From NCBI RefSeq assembly GCF_008121495.1, contig NZ_CP043051.1, positions 496,001-560,000 on the forward strand: 64,000 bases of DNA, given 5' to 3'. This DNA comes from Mediterraneibacter gnavus ATCC 29149. Its GTDB lineage: Bacteria; Bacillota; Clostridia; Lachnospirales; Lachnospiraceae. Positions 23,109 through 32,067 of the stretch are shown here, piece by piece. The translations under genes were made by a program, and so were the position numbers. The notes under the pieces were generated by a model. That model did no database searches and was not told where the DNA came from. It was given only the letters and a program-made list of their open reading frames with translations. The stretch's first letter is position 1. Every line of letters starts with the position of its first letter.

Positions 23109-24917
23109 TTAAACATTGGTTTTCTTTTTCAGCCTGAAAATTTCTTCTCCTTTCTTATAATTTCTGTATGTCGGCTCTCCTGACATTTCATACATCTCCA
23201 TATTAGTCACAACCATCGGTATCTCACAGTTATAGCCTTGCGCTTCTATCTCTTTTTTATCGAACTCAGCTAAAATCTGGCCTGCTTTCACTTCATCCTT
23301 CTCTTTCACATGCACAGTAAAATATTTTCCATTCAGAGCCACCGTATTATTTCCCATATGGATCAAAATCTCGCTTCCGTCTGTGCTTTCTATCCCAATT
23401 GCATGTTTCGTCGGAAACACGGTTTGTATAATCCCATCACACGGTGCATAGACTTTTCCATCATCAGAATGTAACAGTACACCATCTCCTAATGCCTTGC
23501 TTGCAAACACTGTATCCTCAGCATTCTCCAATTGTTCCACAGACCCATTGACCGACATCACAATTATTTCTTCACTTTCCACGGCTTTTTCTTGTCTGTA
23601 TAACAGCATCTCTATCAACCATGTAAATCCAAACGGCAATACTGCCATCAGCAATACTCCCACCAGCTTTACATCTCCTGTTTGAAAAAATCCAAAAAGA
23701 CCCGTTATTCCCATTCCTGCATATGCATGCATTGAAATTCCAAAAAATCCTGCTGTCGCACCCCCAAGCGCGCCTCCGGCACAACACAGTGCAAACCGCT
23801 TTTTATCAGGTTTGATCAGTGCATACATCGCCGGTTCTGTTGCTCCCATGATCGCAGAAACTGCACCCGCTTTGGCTGTCTGTTTTTCTCCACTATTTCT
23901 GGATCTCATAAATACCGCAAATGCAACTCCGCTGACAGCAAAGGATGCACTATAAGAAAGTGCTAACAATGGACTGCTGTTTCCTGCAAGAACATCAGCA
24001 AATGCCAATACGGTAATAATTCCATGTATCCCGACAGATACCAGAACCTGCCACAATCCACCTATCAAAACTCCCATCAAAACAGGCGAGAATCCACACA
24101 ATGCCATAATTCCTCTGTGAAGCCATTCTGCCATCCAGTTTCCAAACGGACCTGCCACCAGAATGCCGAATGGAAATGCCACCAAAAGCGTCAAAAGCGG
24201 AATCACAAGATTTTTCCTTGTTTCCGACATCCGTTTTTCCAGGAAACGATAAATCAGTGACGCAATTAATACCGAAAATATAATTGGTAAAAAAGTCGAT
24301 GTATAGTGGACTGTATTGTTCATTCCCAATATACTGATCTCAAGTCCCTGTATTTTGGGATAACACATGGCCGCTGCCAGCCACACACCAACAAAAGGTT
24401 CGATTTTACAATATTTTGCCAGATTATACCCCAACACCAAAGGCAGAAAATATAAAAGGCCATCTCCCAATGCATACATTACCGTATAAACAGTTGTATC
24501 TGCTGATAATCCCAGCATAACACATACAGCAAGTATTCCTTTGATCATTCCACTTGCTCCGAGCAGATACAGCGTAGGGCCAATTCCCGCCATCACGGTC
24601 AGAAGTGCTGTTTCCAACCCGCTTTTTTTCTCCGGCTTTTCACAAGTATTCTCTTTTGCAGTATCCAGCCCCGCCTGGATGCATACTTCTTTGTATACTT
24701 CCCCTACATGCTGCCCGATAACTACCATATATTCACTCAACGCCTGGACTACTGTAATCACACCATCTGTTGCTTCCAGCCCCTTTGTATCTGCCTTTTC
24801 AACATCTTTCAATTGAAATCTGAGACGTGTCACACAATGTCTCAAACTGATAATATTTTCCTTTCCTCCTACTTTTTTCACAATTTCCTGTGCCAGTTTT
24901 TCATATTTCCGCCTCAT
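23109..24917 (-). CDS. beta-glucoside-type PTS transporter, EIIBCA
   Basis: The 602-residue single-chain PTS permease phosphorylates a beta-linked sugar during import. EIIB covers residues about 1-90 with phospho-Cys28 (LRHCVTRLRF). EIIC with about 10 membrane helices covers about 100-440 (GATEPAMYALIKP is typical). EIIA covers about 460-600 with the phospho-His site at about 520 (ILIHMGNNTVALNG). The gene overlaps licT by 17 bases, so it is translationally linked. The order licT-PTS-hydrolase is usual, but this operon also has a second type of sugar transporter. Confidence 0.92.
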   Translation of the reverse strand: MRRKYEKLAQEIVKKVGGKENIISLRHCVTRLRFQLKDVEKADTKGLEATDGVITVVQALSEYMVVIGQHVGEVYKEVCIQAGLDTAKENTCEKPEKKSGLETALLTVMAGIGPTLYLLGASGMIKGILAVCVMLGLSADTTVYTVMYALGDGLLYFLPLVLGYNLAKYCKIEPFVGVWLAAAMCYPKIQGLEISILGMNNTVHYTSTFLPIIFSVLIASLIYRFLEKRMSETRKNLVIPLLTLLVAFPFGILVAGPFGNWMAEWLHRGIMALCGFSPVLMGVLIGGLWQVLVSVGIHGIITVLAFADVLAGNSSPLLALSYSASFAVSGVAFAVFMRSRNSGEKQTAKAGAVSAIMGATEPAMYALIKPDKKRFALCCAGGALGGATAGFFGISMHAYAGMGITGLFGFFQTGDVKLVGVLLMAVLPFGFTWLIEMLLYRQEKAVESEEIIVMSVNGSVEQLENAEDTVFASKALGDGVLLHSDDGKVYAPCDGIIQTVFPTKHAIGIESTDGSEILIHMGNNTVALNGKYFTVHVKEKDEVKAGQILAEFDKKEIEAQGYNCEIPMVVTNMEMYEMSGEPTYRNYKKGEEIFRLKKKTNV

Positions 24918-25773
24918 TTTCGTTCTTTTTTCCTTTCATTCCTTTTTCTGTTACCCGTTCAATGTGAATTGTCAAATATAACTTTTCTTCCCCGGAAAGA
25001 CCACAGTGATATTCTTCCTGTATAAACTTTGCAATTCGCTCTACACACTGGTACGATTGATCATATTTATCTCTGACCATGGTAAACAGTTCACTTTCTT
25101 CCTCATCATATGTCGTTTTTGTCACCAGCCTCTGTGCCAGAAATTTTAAATGTGTTACAAAGCGGTAATAATATACTGACTCATTTTCAAATTCCATCCG
25201 ATAATATCTTTTGACAATCGTCTCAATTTCTCCGATAAGCTTTGTAATTTCCAAAACTTTTGTCATATCACTTCCATCTGCAGATGCATTGACGATATGA
25301 AGCGCTATAAAAGCTGCCTCATCCTGCAACAAAGATACATTCAATTTTTTCTGAATCATTCCCAATGCTTTTTCACCCAGATGAAATTCTTCCGGGTAAA
25401 ACCGCTGAATATCCCACATCATGGCATTTCTCACCTGTATCCCTTTTTCGCTCCTCTGGACTGCCATATAAATGTGGTCTATAAGAGAAATATAAAGTGT
25501 GTCGCTGATTTTCTTTCCAAGCTCCAGTTTTATCATCCCTACAACATCATCTGCAACCTTAAAATATTCCACCGGAATCTCTTCCCATAATTCCTGAAAA
25601 TATTCTAATTCTTTTCTCCCGCGAAGCGTAAACACCTTATTGATTGCGGAAACATCTACAAACTCACCAACTTTTTTCTTAAACGCAATTCCTTTTCCAC
25701 ACACGATTTCTTCTTGTCCCTTTTTATTTTTCACAATTACAACATTGTTGTTTAAAATCCTTTGAATTATCAC
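24901..25773 (-). CDS. BglG/LicT-family transcriptional antiterminator
   Basis: The 290-residue protein starts with GTG at 25773, matching the family N-terminus (RILNNNVVIV). Residues 1-55 form the RNA-binding CAT domain. Two PTS regulatory domains follow, PRD1 at about 65-170 (with SLIDHIYMAV and FIALHIVNA) and PRD2 at about 175-280 (with LYLTIHIERV). It binds a ribonucleic antiterminator in its own leader and is controlled by phosphorylation from HPr and its EII. A matching terminator and RAT-like hairpin lie at 25816-25881. Confidence 0.93.
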   Translation of the reverse strand: MIIQRILNNNVVIVKNKKGQEEIVCGKGIAFKKKVGEFVDVSAINKVFTLRGRKELEYFQELWEEIPVEYFKVADDVVGMIKLELGKKISDTLYISLIDHIYMAVQRSEKGIQVRNAMMWDIQRFYPEEFHLGEKALGMIQKKLNVSLLQDEAAFIALHIVNASADGSDMTKVLEITKLIGEIETIVKRYYRMEFENESVYYYRFVTHLKFLAQRLVTKTTYDEEESELFTMVRDKYDQSYQCVERIAKFIQEEYHCGLSGEEKLYLTIHIERVTEKGMKGKKNENEAEI

Positions 25774-25815
25774 GACTCTCGCCCACTCCTAAAACACCAT
25801 TACTTACATACAGAC

Positions 25816-25881
25816 AAAAAGAGACCTATTTACCCCGTTGTACAAGAAATCTGCTCTCATAGCAACAATGTAAATAGGTCT
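25816..25881 (-). promoter_or_regulatory. leader terminator with RAT-like antiterminator site
   Basis: On the minus strand AGACCTATTTAC (25870-25881) pairs with GTAAATAGGTCT (25822-25833), followed by CTTTTTG: an intrinsic terminator 43 bases before licT. The loop begins with CATTGTTGCTATGAGAGCAG (25851-25870), which resembles the RAT elements bound by LicT/SacY proteins and overlaps the 5' arm. Binding would prevent termination. Confidence 0.75.
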
Positions 25882-26002
25882 AGCTTGTAAAACAATTACC
25901 ACCCTAAGTTTTAAATCATTATACCATATTTTCACAAAATGTCAACATGTAAACAAAATATATATCCGCATTTTCGCCAACACTTCTTTGTTTTTCTATT
26001 TT

Positions 26003-26482
26003 TTACAAGAAATGTTGCACAAATTCATATTTTTCTTCTCCATCTGTCTCCAGAATCATGTAACTGCTCTTTCTTCCTTCCTGCCTCGGAAAAGACAGAC
26101 TTCCCGGATTTAACACAGTAATCCCGTCTCTTTCTTCAAAATACGGGCGATGGGTGTGACCGAACATAATAATGTCCGCATTTCTTGCAGCCCCTTCCTC
26201 CCGAATCTGCTCTGTCTCCATTGAAACATAATAACTGTGTCCATGAGTAATAAACACTTTCTTCTTTCCGATCCAGAACTCTTCTTCCGCCGGAAGATAG
26301 GAGAAAAAGTCATTATTTCCTCTTATCATATGTTTTTCACATTCTACAACAGCCTCAATATAATCTTCTCCGCCTTCTACATCTCCCAGATGGATAAACA
26401 TGTCGATCTCTCCGGCCTCTTTCAGCGCCCTGTCAAGACTTGTATGTCTTCCATGAGTATCACTGACGATCAATACTCTCAT
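26003..26482 (-). CDS. YfcE/MJ0936-type metallophosphoesterase
   Basis: The 159-residue protein is a calcineurin-like phosphodiesterase of minimal size. Metal-binding motifs are all present: VSDTHG (DxH), HLGDVEG (GDxxx), RGNNDFF (GNND), THGHSYY, and FGHTHRPYF (GHTH). Relatives hydrolyse model phosphodiesters; the natural substrate is unknown. GAGGG precedes the ATG. It lies 12 bases after rdgB and is probably cotranscribed with it. Confidence 0.92.
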   Translation of the reverse strand: MRVLIVSDTHGRHTSLDRALKEAGEIDMFIHLGDVEGGEDYIEAVVECEKHMIRGNNDFFSYLPAEEEFWIGKKKVFITHGHSYYVSMETEQIREEGAARNADIIMFGHTHRPYFEERDGITVLNPGSLSFPRQEGRKSSYMILETDGEEKYEFVQHFL

Positions 26483-26494
26483 AAAATACGCCCT

Positions 26495-27103
26495 CTATTC
26501 TTCTCTCTCTTTTACTTCCATAATCGCACGCATGGCACGAAGTGCACGTCCCCTGTGACTGAGTTCATTTTTCTGTACCGGGTCCATCTCTGCTGTTGTG
26601 CAGCCATACTCTGGAACATAGAAAATCGGATCGTATCCGAATCCATGTTCTCCTGCAATCTCATATCCGATCATTCCTTCGATCGTACCACGAACAGTTT
26701 CTACTGTACCATCCGGAAATGCCGCCGCAATGGCACAGACAAACCTTGCGGTACGCTTTTCATCCGGCACTCCTTTAAGCCTGTCCAGAAGCATCTGATT
26801 CTTGATATCATAGGAAGTATCAACTCCCGCATATCTGGCCGAATAAATTCCCGGCTCCTTATTCAGATAATCAATCTCAAGCCCGGAATCATCTGCCAGA
26901 ATAATATCATCCGGCAAGTACTTTGCGATTGCCTTTGCCTTAATCTGTGCGTTTTCCTCAAATGTGGTTCCATCCTCTACGATATCAATATCAATTCCAG
27001 CTTCTTTCATAGAATAGATCGGCATTCCCAGATCAGCCAGGATCATATGGATCTCTTTCATCTTATTCTGATTTCCGGTTGCAAAAATAATTCTCTTTTC
27101 CAT
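26495..27103 (-). CDS. rdgB: XTP/dITP diphosphatase (RdgB/HAM1)
   Basis: The 202-residue protein hydrolyses dITP, XTP and related deaminated purine nucleotides to monophosphates, keeping them out of DNA and RNA. Signatures: FATGNQNKMKEI at the N-terminus, ADDSGLEIDYLNKEPGIYSARYAG, RTARFVCAIA, and EHGFGYDPIFYVPE, with SHRGRAL near the end. Length is usual. It follows the methyltransferase gene by 11 bases. Confidence 0.95.
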   Translation of the reverse strand: MEKRIIFATGNQNKMKEIHMILADLGMPIYSMKEAGIDIDIVEDGTTFEENAQIKAKAIAKYLPDDIILADDSGLEIDYLNKEPGIYSARYAGVDTSYDIKNQMLLDRLKGVPDEKRTARFVCAIAAAFPDGTVETVRGTIEGMIGYEIAGEHGFGYDPIFYVPEYGCTTAEMDPVQKNELSHRGRALRAMRAIMEVKEREE

Positions 27104-27114
27104 CTGTTATTCCT

Positions 27115-28263
27115 CTATTTCTTTGCTTTTGGCGGTCTCGGTCCCATAAACTGGTAAAAATATGTCTTCAGCATTCCATTGTAGATTTTTCTGTTTTTGT
27201 CTGCTTTTCTTCCAAAATAGCGCTCTGCATCTTCATAGCTTGTGATCATATACGCTGACCATGAATCCAGAATACGGAAACTTTCTCCAAAATCAGAGTA
27301 TAACTTCGGAAGTTCCTTTTTCTCCTCAAGACGCTCTCCATACGGCGGATTTGTGATGATAAAACCGTATTTCTTCGGATGGCGCAGATCCTGCACGGCT
27401 CTCTGCTGAAAATGGATCATATGATCCACGCCTGCATCTTCTGCATTCTTTCTCGCCGCTCTTACCACGTCCGGATCAATATCATATCCCTGGATGTCTA
27501 CTTCCACGTCGTCCTGTATCAGGTCATTCGCCTCATTGACAGCGTCATACCATTCTTTCTTTGGAATCAGATTGGTCCATTCCTCGGCAGTAAAAGAACG
27601 ATTCATACCCGGCGCAATGTTTGCTGCCATCATCGCCGCTTCAATCGGAAATGTTCCGCTTCCACAGAACGGATCCACCAGGATACGATCTTTCTTCCAT
27701 GGCGTCAGCATGATCAGTGCCGCCGCCAGTGTCTCTGTGATCGGCGCTTTGCTTGACAGCTGCCGGTATCCTCTCTTATGAAGTGAAACCCCGGATGTAT
27801 CAATCCCTACCGTGACAATATCTTTCATAAGAAACACTCTCACCGGGTAGGATGCTCCACTTTCCTCAAACCAGGAAATATGGTAGCAGCTCTTCAACCG
27901 CTCCACCATCGCTTTCTTCATGATTGACTGAATATCCGATGGACTGAACAGCTTGCTTTTTACCGATGCAGCCTTCGTCACCCAGAACTTTCCATCTCGC
28001 GGGATATAATGCTCCCAGGGGATCTGCTTGGTCTTTTCAAACAATTCATCAAATGTAACCGCCTTAAATGATCCTGCCTTGATCAAAATACGCTCTGCTG
28101 TCCGCAAAAATACATTCGCTCTGCATACGGCTTCTGCATCTCCATAAAAAGTAACACGTCCGTCTTCCACCTGGGAGATTTCATATCCCAGATCCAGAAT
28201 TTCTCTTTTGAGCACCGCTTCGAGTCCAAAATGACACGGTGCTATCAATTCAAATCTTTCCAT
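27115..28263 (-). CDS. THUMP-domain class I SAM-dependent rRNA methyltransferase (RlmL/YpsC type)
   Basis: The product has 382 residues from ATG 28263; an in-frame ATG at 28275 is less likely because GGAGG lies within its first codons. An N-terminal THUMP domain (about 1-155) binds RNA. The C-terminal Rossmann methyltransferase has LVDPFCGSGTFPIEAAMMA (SAM loop) and IITNPPYGERL (NPPY catalytic motif of N2-guanine methyltransferases). It probably methylates 23S rRNA as in the YpsC/RlmL group; the exact nucleotide is not shown. It begins a cluster with rdgB and the phosphoesterase gene. Confidence 0.9.
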   Translation of the reverse strand: MERFELIAPCHFGLEAVLKREILDLGYEISQVEDGRVTFYGDAEAVCRANVFLRTAERILIKAGSFKAVTFDELFEKTKQIPWEHYIPRDGKFWVTKAASVKSKLFSPSDIQSIMKKAMVERLKSCYHISWFEESGASYPVRVFLMKDIVTVGIDTSGVSLHKRGYRQLSSKAPITETLAAALIMLTPWKKDRILVDPFCGSGTFPIEAAMMAANIAPGMNRSFTAEEWTNLIPKKEWYDAVNEANDLIQDDVEVDIQGYDIDPDVVRAARKNAEDAGVDHMIHFQQRAVQDLRHPKKYGFIITNPPYGERLEEKKELPKLYSDFGESFRILDSWSAYMITSYEDAERYFGRKADKNRKIYNGMLKTYFYQFMGPRPPKAKK

Positions 28264-28349
28264 ATATTCCTCCATATGTATCCGAATACACGCATTGCGT
28301 GTGTCAAATATCTGTACTCATATTACTATAATTCACACGTATAGTAAAG

Positions 28350-28404
28350 AAGAGGATACGATTCTGCTGCTGTCTGCACACTAAAATCGTATCCTCTTTT
28401 TTTC
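28350..28404 (-). terminator. terminator after the Asn-rich small gene
   Basis: AGAGGATACGAT (28351-28362) pairs perfectly with 28386-28397. The plus strand continues with seven T and the minus strand with TCTTTACT, so it may work both ways. Confidence 0.75.
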
Positions 28405-28428
28405 ACTTACATGAGTCCCGCTCTGATA

Positions 28429-28623
28429 TTATCTGGCGTTATTCATGTTTTCGCTGGAATTCGTGCCGTTTCTATGGCAGTTTTTCGATGTTGTCTTATT
28501 TGTATTTCTGCTGTTTTTACTGTTTCTGTTCTGTTCATCTGCATATGATGAATATCCGTTTTCTGATGCATTGTTGTTTGCCATGTTTCTGTTGTTTTCT
28601 TTATTGCTGTAGTTCTTAGCCAT
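28429..28623 (-). CDS. small Asn-rich protein, unknown
   Basis: The 64-residue protein is low-complexity and hydrophilic: Asn and Ser dominate, with Lys and few hydrophobic residues, and it is predicted disordered. It starts MAKNYSNKENNRN at 28623 behind AGGAGGA. It has its own TATAAT promoter and a terminator, which argues for expression despite its odd composition. Similar short Asn-rich proteins occur in Lachnospiraceae. A spore or matrix role can be imagined but nothing here shows it. Confidence 0.65.
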   Translation of the reverse strand: MAKNYSNKENNRNMANNNASENGYSSYADEQNRNSKNSRNTNKTTSKNCHRNGTNSSENMNNAR

Positions 28624-28728
28624 GAGTATTCCTCCTGAAAAATTTATTTGGTACACTCATAGTATCTCTGCATCTTTCAATTTTATTCGGAATTTTTGTA
28701 TTTTTGCTTGCATTTTCCAATTTCTTAT

Positions 28729-28765
28729 ATTATACTTGTGCTTGTAGAAAGTAGTCTTTCTACAA
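28729..28765 (-). promoter_or_regulatory. promoter with palindromic operator of the Asn-rich gene
   Basis: Minus-strand TATAAT at 28729-28734. The -35 region lies within a perfect palindrome, TTGTAGAAAG-TAGT-CTTTCTACAA on the plus strand (28742-28765). No good -35 box is seen, so an activator or repressor may bind here. Confidence 0.6.
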
Positions 28766-28793
28766 CCCCTTATTAATTATTTATACTCCCCTC

Positions 28794-28824
28794 AAAAGAC
28801 CGATGGCTCCCCCATCGGTCTTTT
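28794..28824 (-). terminator. terminator of the DUF1700 gene
   Basis: AAAAGACCGATGG (28794-28806) pairs with CCATCGGTCTTTT (28812-28824), five-base loop, 12 bases after the stop codon. The A-run at its left gives a T-run on the minus strand. Confidence 0.85.
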
Positions 28825-28836
28825 ACTTTATCTCTA

Positions 28837-29292
28837 TCAACGTTTTCCCTTGAAAAACTGCACGATCAGACACACGATCAGAATTGGAACAAGAACCGGG
28901 AGCAGAAGTCTGATGAGCCCCGTGATCACAGAAATAACCAGAACAATTCCAAGGATCACAGCCAGAATGATCAGCGCGATCTTCCACCACGGAAATCTCA
29001 ATTCCTGAAAATGCATGTCCTGTCTGCCGGTCTCTTCTCCGTAAGCACCATAATCGCTGCCGCCCGCTTCATTTACAATCGAATCATCCGTACCATCCTG
29101 CGCATCTGAGATCGTCCTTGCCAGAATCCACGGATCTCCGAGCATCTCCAACACCTGAGCTTCGGATTTGCCACTTCGCACTTCTCCTTCTATATAATTA
29201 CGATAATACTCTATATTCTCTAAAACAGCCTGAGCACTCAGTTTTCCGCTCAACGCTGTGCGCAGCTCTTCCAGAAATTCTTTCTGTGACAT
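28837..29292 (-). CDS. DUF1700/HAAS-domain membrane protein
   Basis: The 151-residue protein has an N-terminal three-helix HAAS-like domain (residues 1-70: KEFLEELRTALSG, YYRNYIEGEVRSGKSEAQVLEMLGDPWILA), then a polar linker and two adjacent hydrophobic segments at about 103-148. Such proteins are often paired with PadR regulators and act in envelope-stress or transport control. No PadR gene is adjacent here, so its partner is unknown. GGGAGG precedes the ATG. Confidence 0.85.
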   Translation of the reverse strand: MSQKEFLEELRTALSGKLSAQAVLENIEYYRNYIEGEVRSGKSEAQVLEMLGDPWILARTISDAQDGTDDSIVNEAGGSDYGAYGEETGRQDMHFQELRFPWWKIALIILAVILGIVLVISVITGLIRLLLPVLVPILIVCLIVQFFKGKR

Positions 29293-29538
29293 CTCTTATC
29301 CTCCCTTTCCTTTCACATCTGTCATTTTGTCCATTATATCAAGTTCTCTTTCCCCTTACAACCGCGACTTTGCTGTTCATAATTTGTTCATTTATCATTC
29401 AAAATTCTTTCATTTTATTAACATTGTTTCTTCATTTCTCCTGACTATACTATAAATATCAAATGAAGATAAAACATTTGATAGCAAAAGATGCCGCATA
29501 GTAGTGATACTATTCGAATAAACTTTTTCATAATACTC

Positions 29539-29567
29539 GCCAGGGACCGTGACAACGGTCACCTGGC
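29539..29567 (-). terminator. strong hairpin after the pseudokinase gene
   Basis: A 12-bp stem with one bulge (GCCAGG plus GACCGT against ACGGTC plus CCTGGC) and a GACA-type tetraloop, 11 bases past the stop. No T-run follows on the minus strand, so it may be a weak terminator or an mRNA 3' end. Confidence 0.5.
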
Positions 29568-29577
29568 ATCCTCCCTG

Positions 29578-30360
29578 TTATAGGGCTTTTTTTATTTTAC
29601 GGAAACAGGATTTCCGCCTGTCGCCTCTTGGCAGTTCCCGCAGGATCTGATCAAATTCCCGGTATGTTTTCTTTCCATTTTCCCCTGTACATTTTTGGAT
29701 CACCAATGACATCATAAACTCCTCCTTCCAGGTAAGCGGCGGAACCACACTCGTATATGCCAGCATAAACTGAAACAATTTGCCGAGACCATACAAGTCT
29801 ATTCCGACTGCCATGCCGCTTCGTTTCTTTCCTGCTGGCATCACGAAATGCGCGCGGACAGCCGGTATCTGCATTTTCTTCATCACAAATCCGTTGCCGG
29901 GTACACTCAGATCCAGTAAAAGCAGCTTCTCCTCCCGCGTTACGATCACACTGTACGGGCTCAAATACCGGTAACACTGCATCCCTTTACTTCGATGATA
30001 ACAATCCAGCTGAGTACACAGCATCCGAAACCATTGAAATAAAAGCTTTTTTGGTATCTTTTTCTCCGTCTGAAGACGTCCAATTAAAGTTTGCCCTCTC
30101 ACATAGTCCATGGCAGGCCTGCATTTTCCTCCATGTTCAATAAAACGAACTACATCATATCCTTTCTCGTCTTTCACTCCTTCTCCTCTCTGCATCCTTG
30201 CTCTCTTTTTAACTACTGTTCTGTGAAAAATAGATTCGACCGAATCTGTATCTGATGACAGAAAACTTCCTGCCGTCATATGAATTAAAGAATATAAAAA
30301 GTAATTGTATCTTACTCGATTTCCATAAAAAATGCAAGCACTTTTCTGTGCCTGCATCAT
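29578..30360 (-). CDS. probable pseudokinase (protein-kinase-like fold)
   Basis: The frame encodes up to 260 residues. Residues about 66-95 (YDVVRFIEHGG, AMDYVRGQTLIGRL) look like the kinase hinge region. YRYLSPYSVIV (130-140) sits where HRDLKPENI should be, with the catalytic Asp replaced by Tyr, Lys by Ser and Asn by Ser. LLLLDLSVPG follows in the place of DFG. The fold is therefore kinase-like but the active site is lost. Start is uncertain: GTG 30177 behind AGGAG would remove the first 61 residues and most of the N-lobe. It follows gtrA by about 13 bases in a leftward run. Confidence 0.7.
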   Translation of the reverse strand: MMQAQKSACIFYGNRVRYNYFLYSLIHMTAGSFLSSDTDSVESIFHRTVVKKRARMQRGEGVKDEKGYDVVRFIEHGGKCRPAMDYVRGQTLIGRLQTEKKIPKKLLFQWFRMLCTQLDCYHRSKGMQCYRYLSPYSVIVTREEKLLLLDLSVPGNGFVMKKMQIPAVRAHFVMPAGKKRSGMAVGIDLYGLGKLFQFMLAYTSVVPPLTWKEEFMMSLVIQKCTGENGKKTYREFDQILRELPRGDRRKSCFRKIKKAL

Positions 30361-30372
30361 GTGTTTCTGTCT

Positions 30373-30771
30373 CTATTTTTCCAGAAACAGTTTTCTCGTA
30401 ATAAAATTATATACCATTACAATTGCTGTTACCCCGATCTTTGCGATCATGTAGAACATTCTAAAAATATCGACTGCGATCCACATCACGAGCTGGTTGA
30501 TTCCTAGTCCGATCACACTAAGTATGATGAAAATGACAAACTCTGCTCTCTTGCTTCTGTCCTCCGCCACATCAAATACCCAGTGTACACTCAAAATATA
30601 ATTGTAAATAACCGAAACCGAAAATGAAATTCCGCTGGAAATCAGATAATTGATTCCGATCATCTCTGTCAGAAAGATCATCACTCCATAGTCAATGACG
30701 AATGCACTTCCGCCTACAAATGCAAAACGGATGATCTGACGCATCAGATTTTTTTTCTTGTTTTCTTCCAT
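30373..30771 (-). CDS. GtrA-family membrane protein
   Basis: The 132-residue protein has four membrane helices at about 12-32, 38-58, 80-98 and 103-122, with the family start QIIRFAFVGGSAFVIDYGVM. GtrA proteins are thought to flip lipid-linked sugars or assist cell-surface glycosylation. It lies 14 bases after the UDP-galactopyranose mutase gene, consistent with a role in galactofuranose-containing surface glycans; this link is inferred. Confidence 0.92.
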   Translation of the reverse strand: MEENKKKNLMRQIIRFAFVGGSAFVIDYGVMIFLTEMIGINYLISSGISFSVSVIYNYILSVHWVFDVAEDRSKRAEFVIFIILSVIGLGINQLVMWIAVDIFRMFYMIAKIGVTAIVMVYNFITRKLFLEK

Positions 30772-30785
30772 CTTCTCACCCTTTT

Positions 30786-31886
30786 CTATTCCATTGTTTC
30801 CAGTCGATTCAGTGCTGCTTCGATCACTTTATCCATATCGTAATACTTATAATCGCCGAGACGACCTCCAAAAATGACATTTCCTTCCGCTTTTGCCAGC
30901 TCCTGATATTTTTCGAACAATCTGGTATTCTTTTCATCATTTACCGGATAGTACGGTTCCATCCCCACTTTCCACTCAGAAGAGTATTCTCTGGAAATTA
31001 CGGTTTTCTCCTGCTGTCCGAATTCAAAATGCTTGTGCTCGATAATTCTTGTGTACGGAACTTCCCGCTCTGTATAATTGACCACTGCATTTCCCTGATA
31101 GTTATCACAGTCTAATACTTCTGTTTCAAATCTCACCGAACGATACTCAAGTGCTCCCAGCCGATACTCAAAATACTCGTCGATCATTCCTGTAAAAATA
31201 ATCTTTTCTGCAATATCCGCCTGTTCTTTTCGGAATTCAAAGAAATCAACACCTGTTCTGACTTCCACCCCCTCTAACATCTTCTCGATGATTCCATTAT
31301 AACCGCCGATCGGAATTCCCTGATAGCGGTCATTGAAATAATTGTTGTCATAAGTAAAACGGAACGGAAGCCGTTTGATAATAAATGCCGGGAGTTCTTT
31401 GCAGTCACGTCCCCACTGCTTTTCTGTATACCCTTTGATCAATTTTTCATAAACATCACGACCGCCCAGAGACAATGCCTGTTCTTCCAGATTCTTTGGC
31501 TCTGTAATCTGACATTCTGCCACCTGTTTTGCAATCATTTCTTTCGCTTCCCCGGGTGTACGGATTCCCCACATTTTGCTGAATGTATTCATATTAAACG
31601 GGAGATTGTATAATTCATCCTTGTATACAGCAATCGGAGAATTGATATAGTTGTTAAACTCGGCAAACTGATTGATATACTCCCACACTTTTTGATTGGA
31701 AGTATGGAAGATATGGGCACCATATTTGTGTACATGGATTCCTTCGATCTCCTCACAGTAAATATTTCCAGCGATGTGGTCTCTTCTGTCGATCACAAGA
31801 CAGTGTTTCCCTTTTTTATGCAGCTCATGTGCCATCACTGCTCCATATAATCCGGCTCCTACGATTAAATAATCATACTGATACAT
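30786..31886 (-). CDS. glf: UDP-galactopyranose mutase
   Basis: The 366-residue flavoenzyme interconverts UDP-galactopyranose and UDP-galactofuranose, the donor for galactofuranose polymers. It begins with the FAD-binding loop YLIVGAGLYGAVMAHEL. It also has GAHIFHTSNQKVWEYIN, YTEKQWG and the C-terminal VIFGGRLGDYKYYDMDKVI typical of bacterial mutases. ATG 31886 follows GGAGGACAAAAG; an in-frame start at 31931 has no site and would add 15 residues. It is cotranscribed with gtrA. Confidence 0.95.
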   Translation of the reverse strand: MYQYDYLIVGAGLYGAVMAHELHKKGKHCLVIDRRDHIAGNIYCEEIEGIHVHKYGAHIFHTSNQKVWEYINQFAEFNNYINSPIAVYKDELYNLPFNMNTFSKMWGIRTPGEAKEMIAKQVAECQITEPKNLEEQALSLGGRDVYEKLIKGYTEKQWGRDCKELPAFIIKRLPFRFTYDNNYFNDRYQGIPIGGYNGIIEKMLEGVEVRTGVDFFEFRKEQADIAEKIIFTGMIDEYFEYRLGALEYRSVRFETEVLDCDNYQGNAVVNYTEREVPYTRIIEHKHFEFGQQEKTVISREYSSEWKVGMEPYYPVNDEKNTRLFEKYQELAKAEGNVIFGGRLGDYKYYDMDKVIEAALNRLETME

Positions 31887-32004
31887 CTTTTGTCCTCCAT
31901 AGTTTCTAAGGCAGAATTCTGCCTCATACAATCTGGATTATTATAGCACCTTCTTACGTCTCTGTACATATCTCAAAATTTTTTAAATTTTTTCAAAAAA
32001 GTTG

Positions 32005-32033
32005 TTGACAAATCGATTGCTTCAGGTTATACT
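32005..32033 (+). promoter_or_regulatory. promoter of tRNA-Arg
   Basis: TTGACA (32005-32010), 17-bp spacer, TATACT (32028-32033), 35 bases before the tRNA. Confidence 0.88.
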
Positions 32034-32067
32034 TAATTTCGTTGTGAACGACATTTGTTCTTAACGG

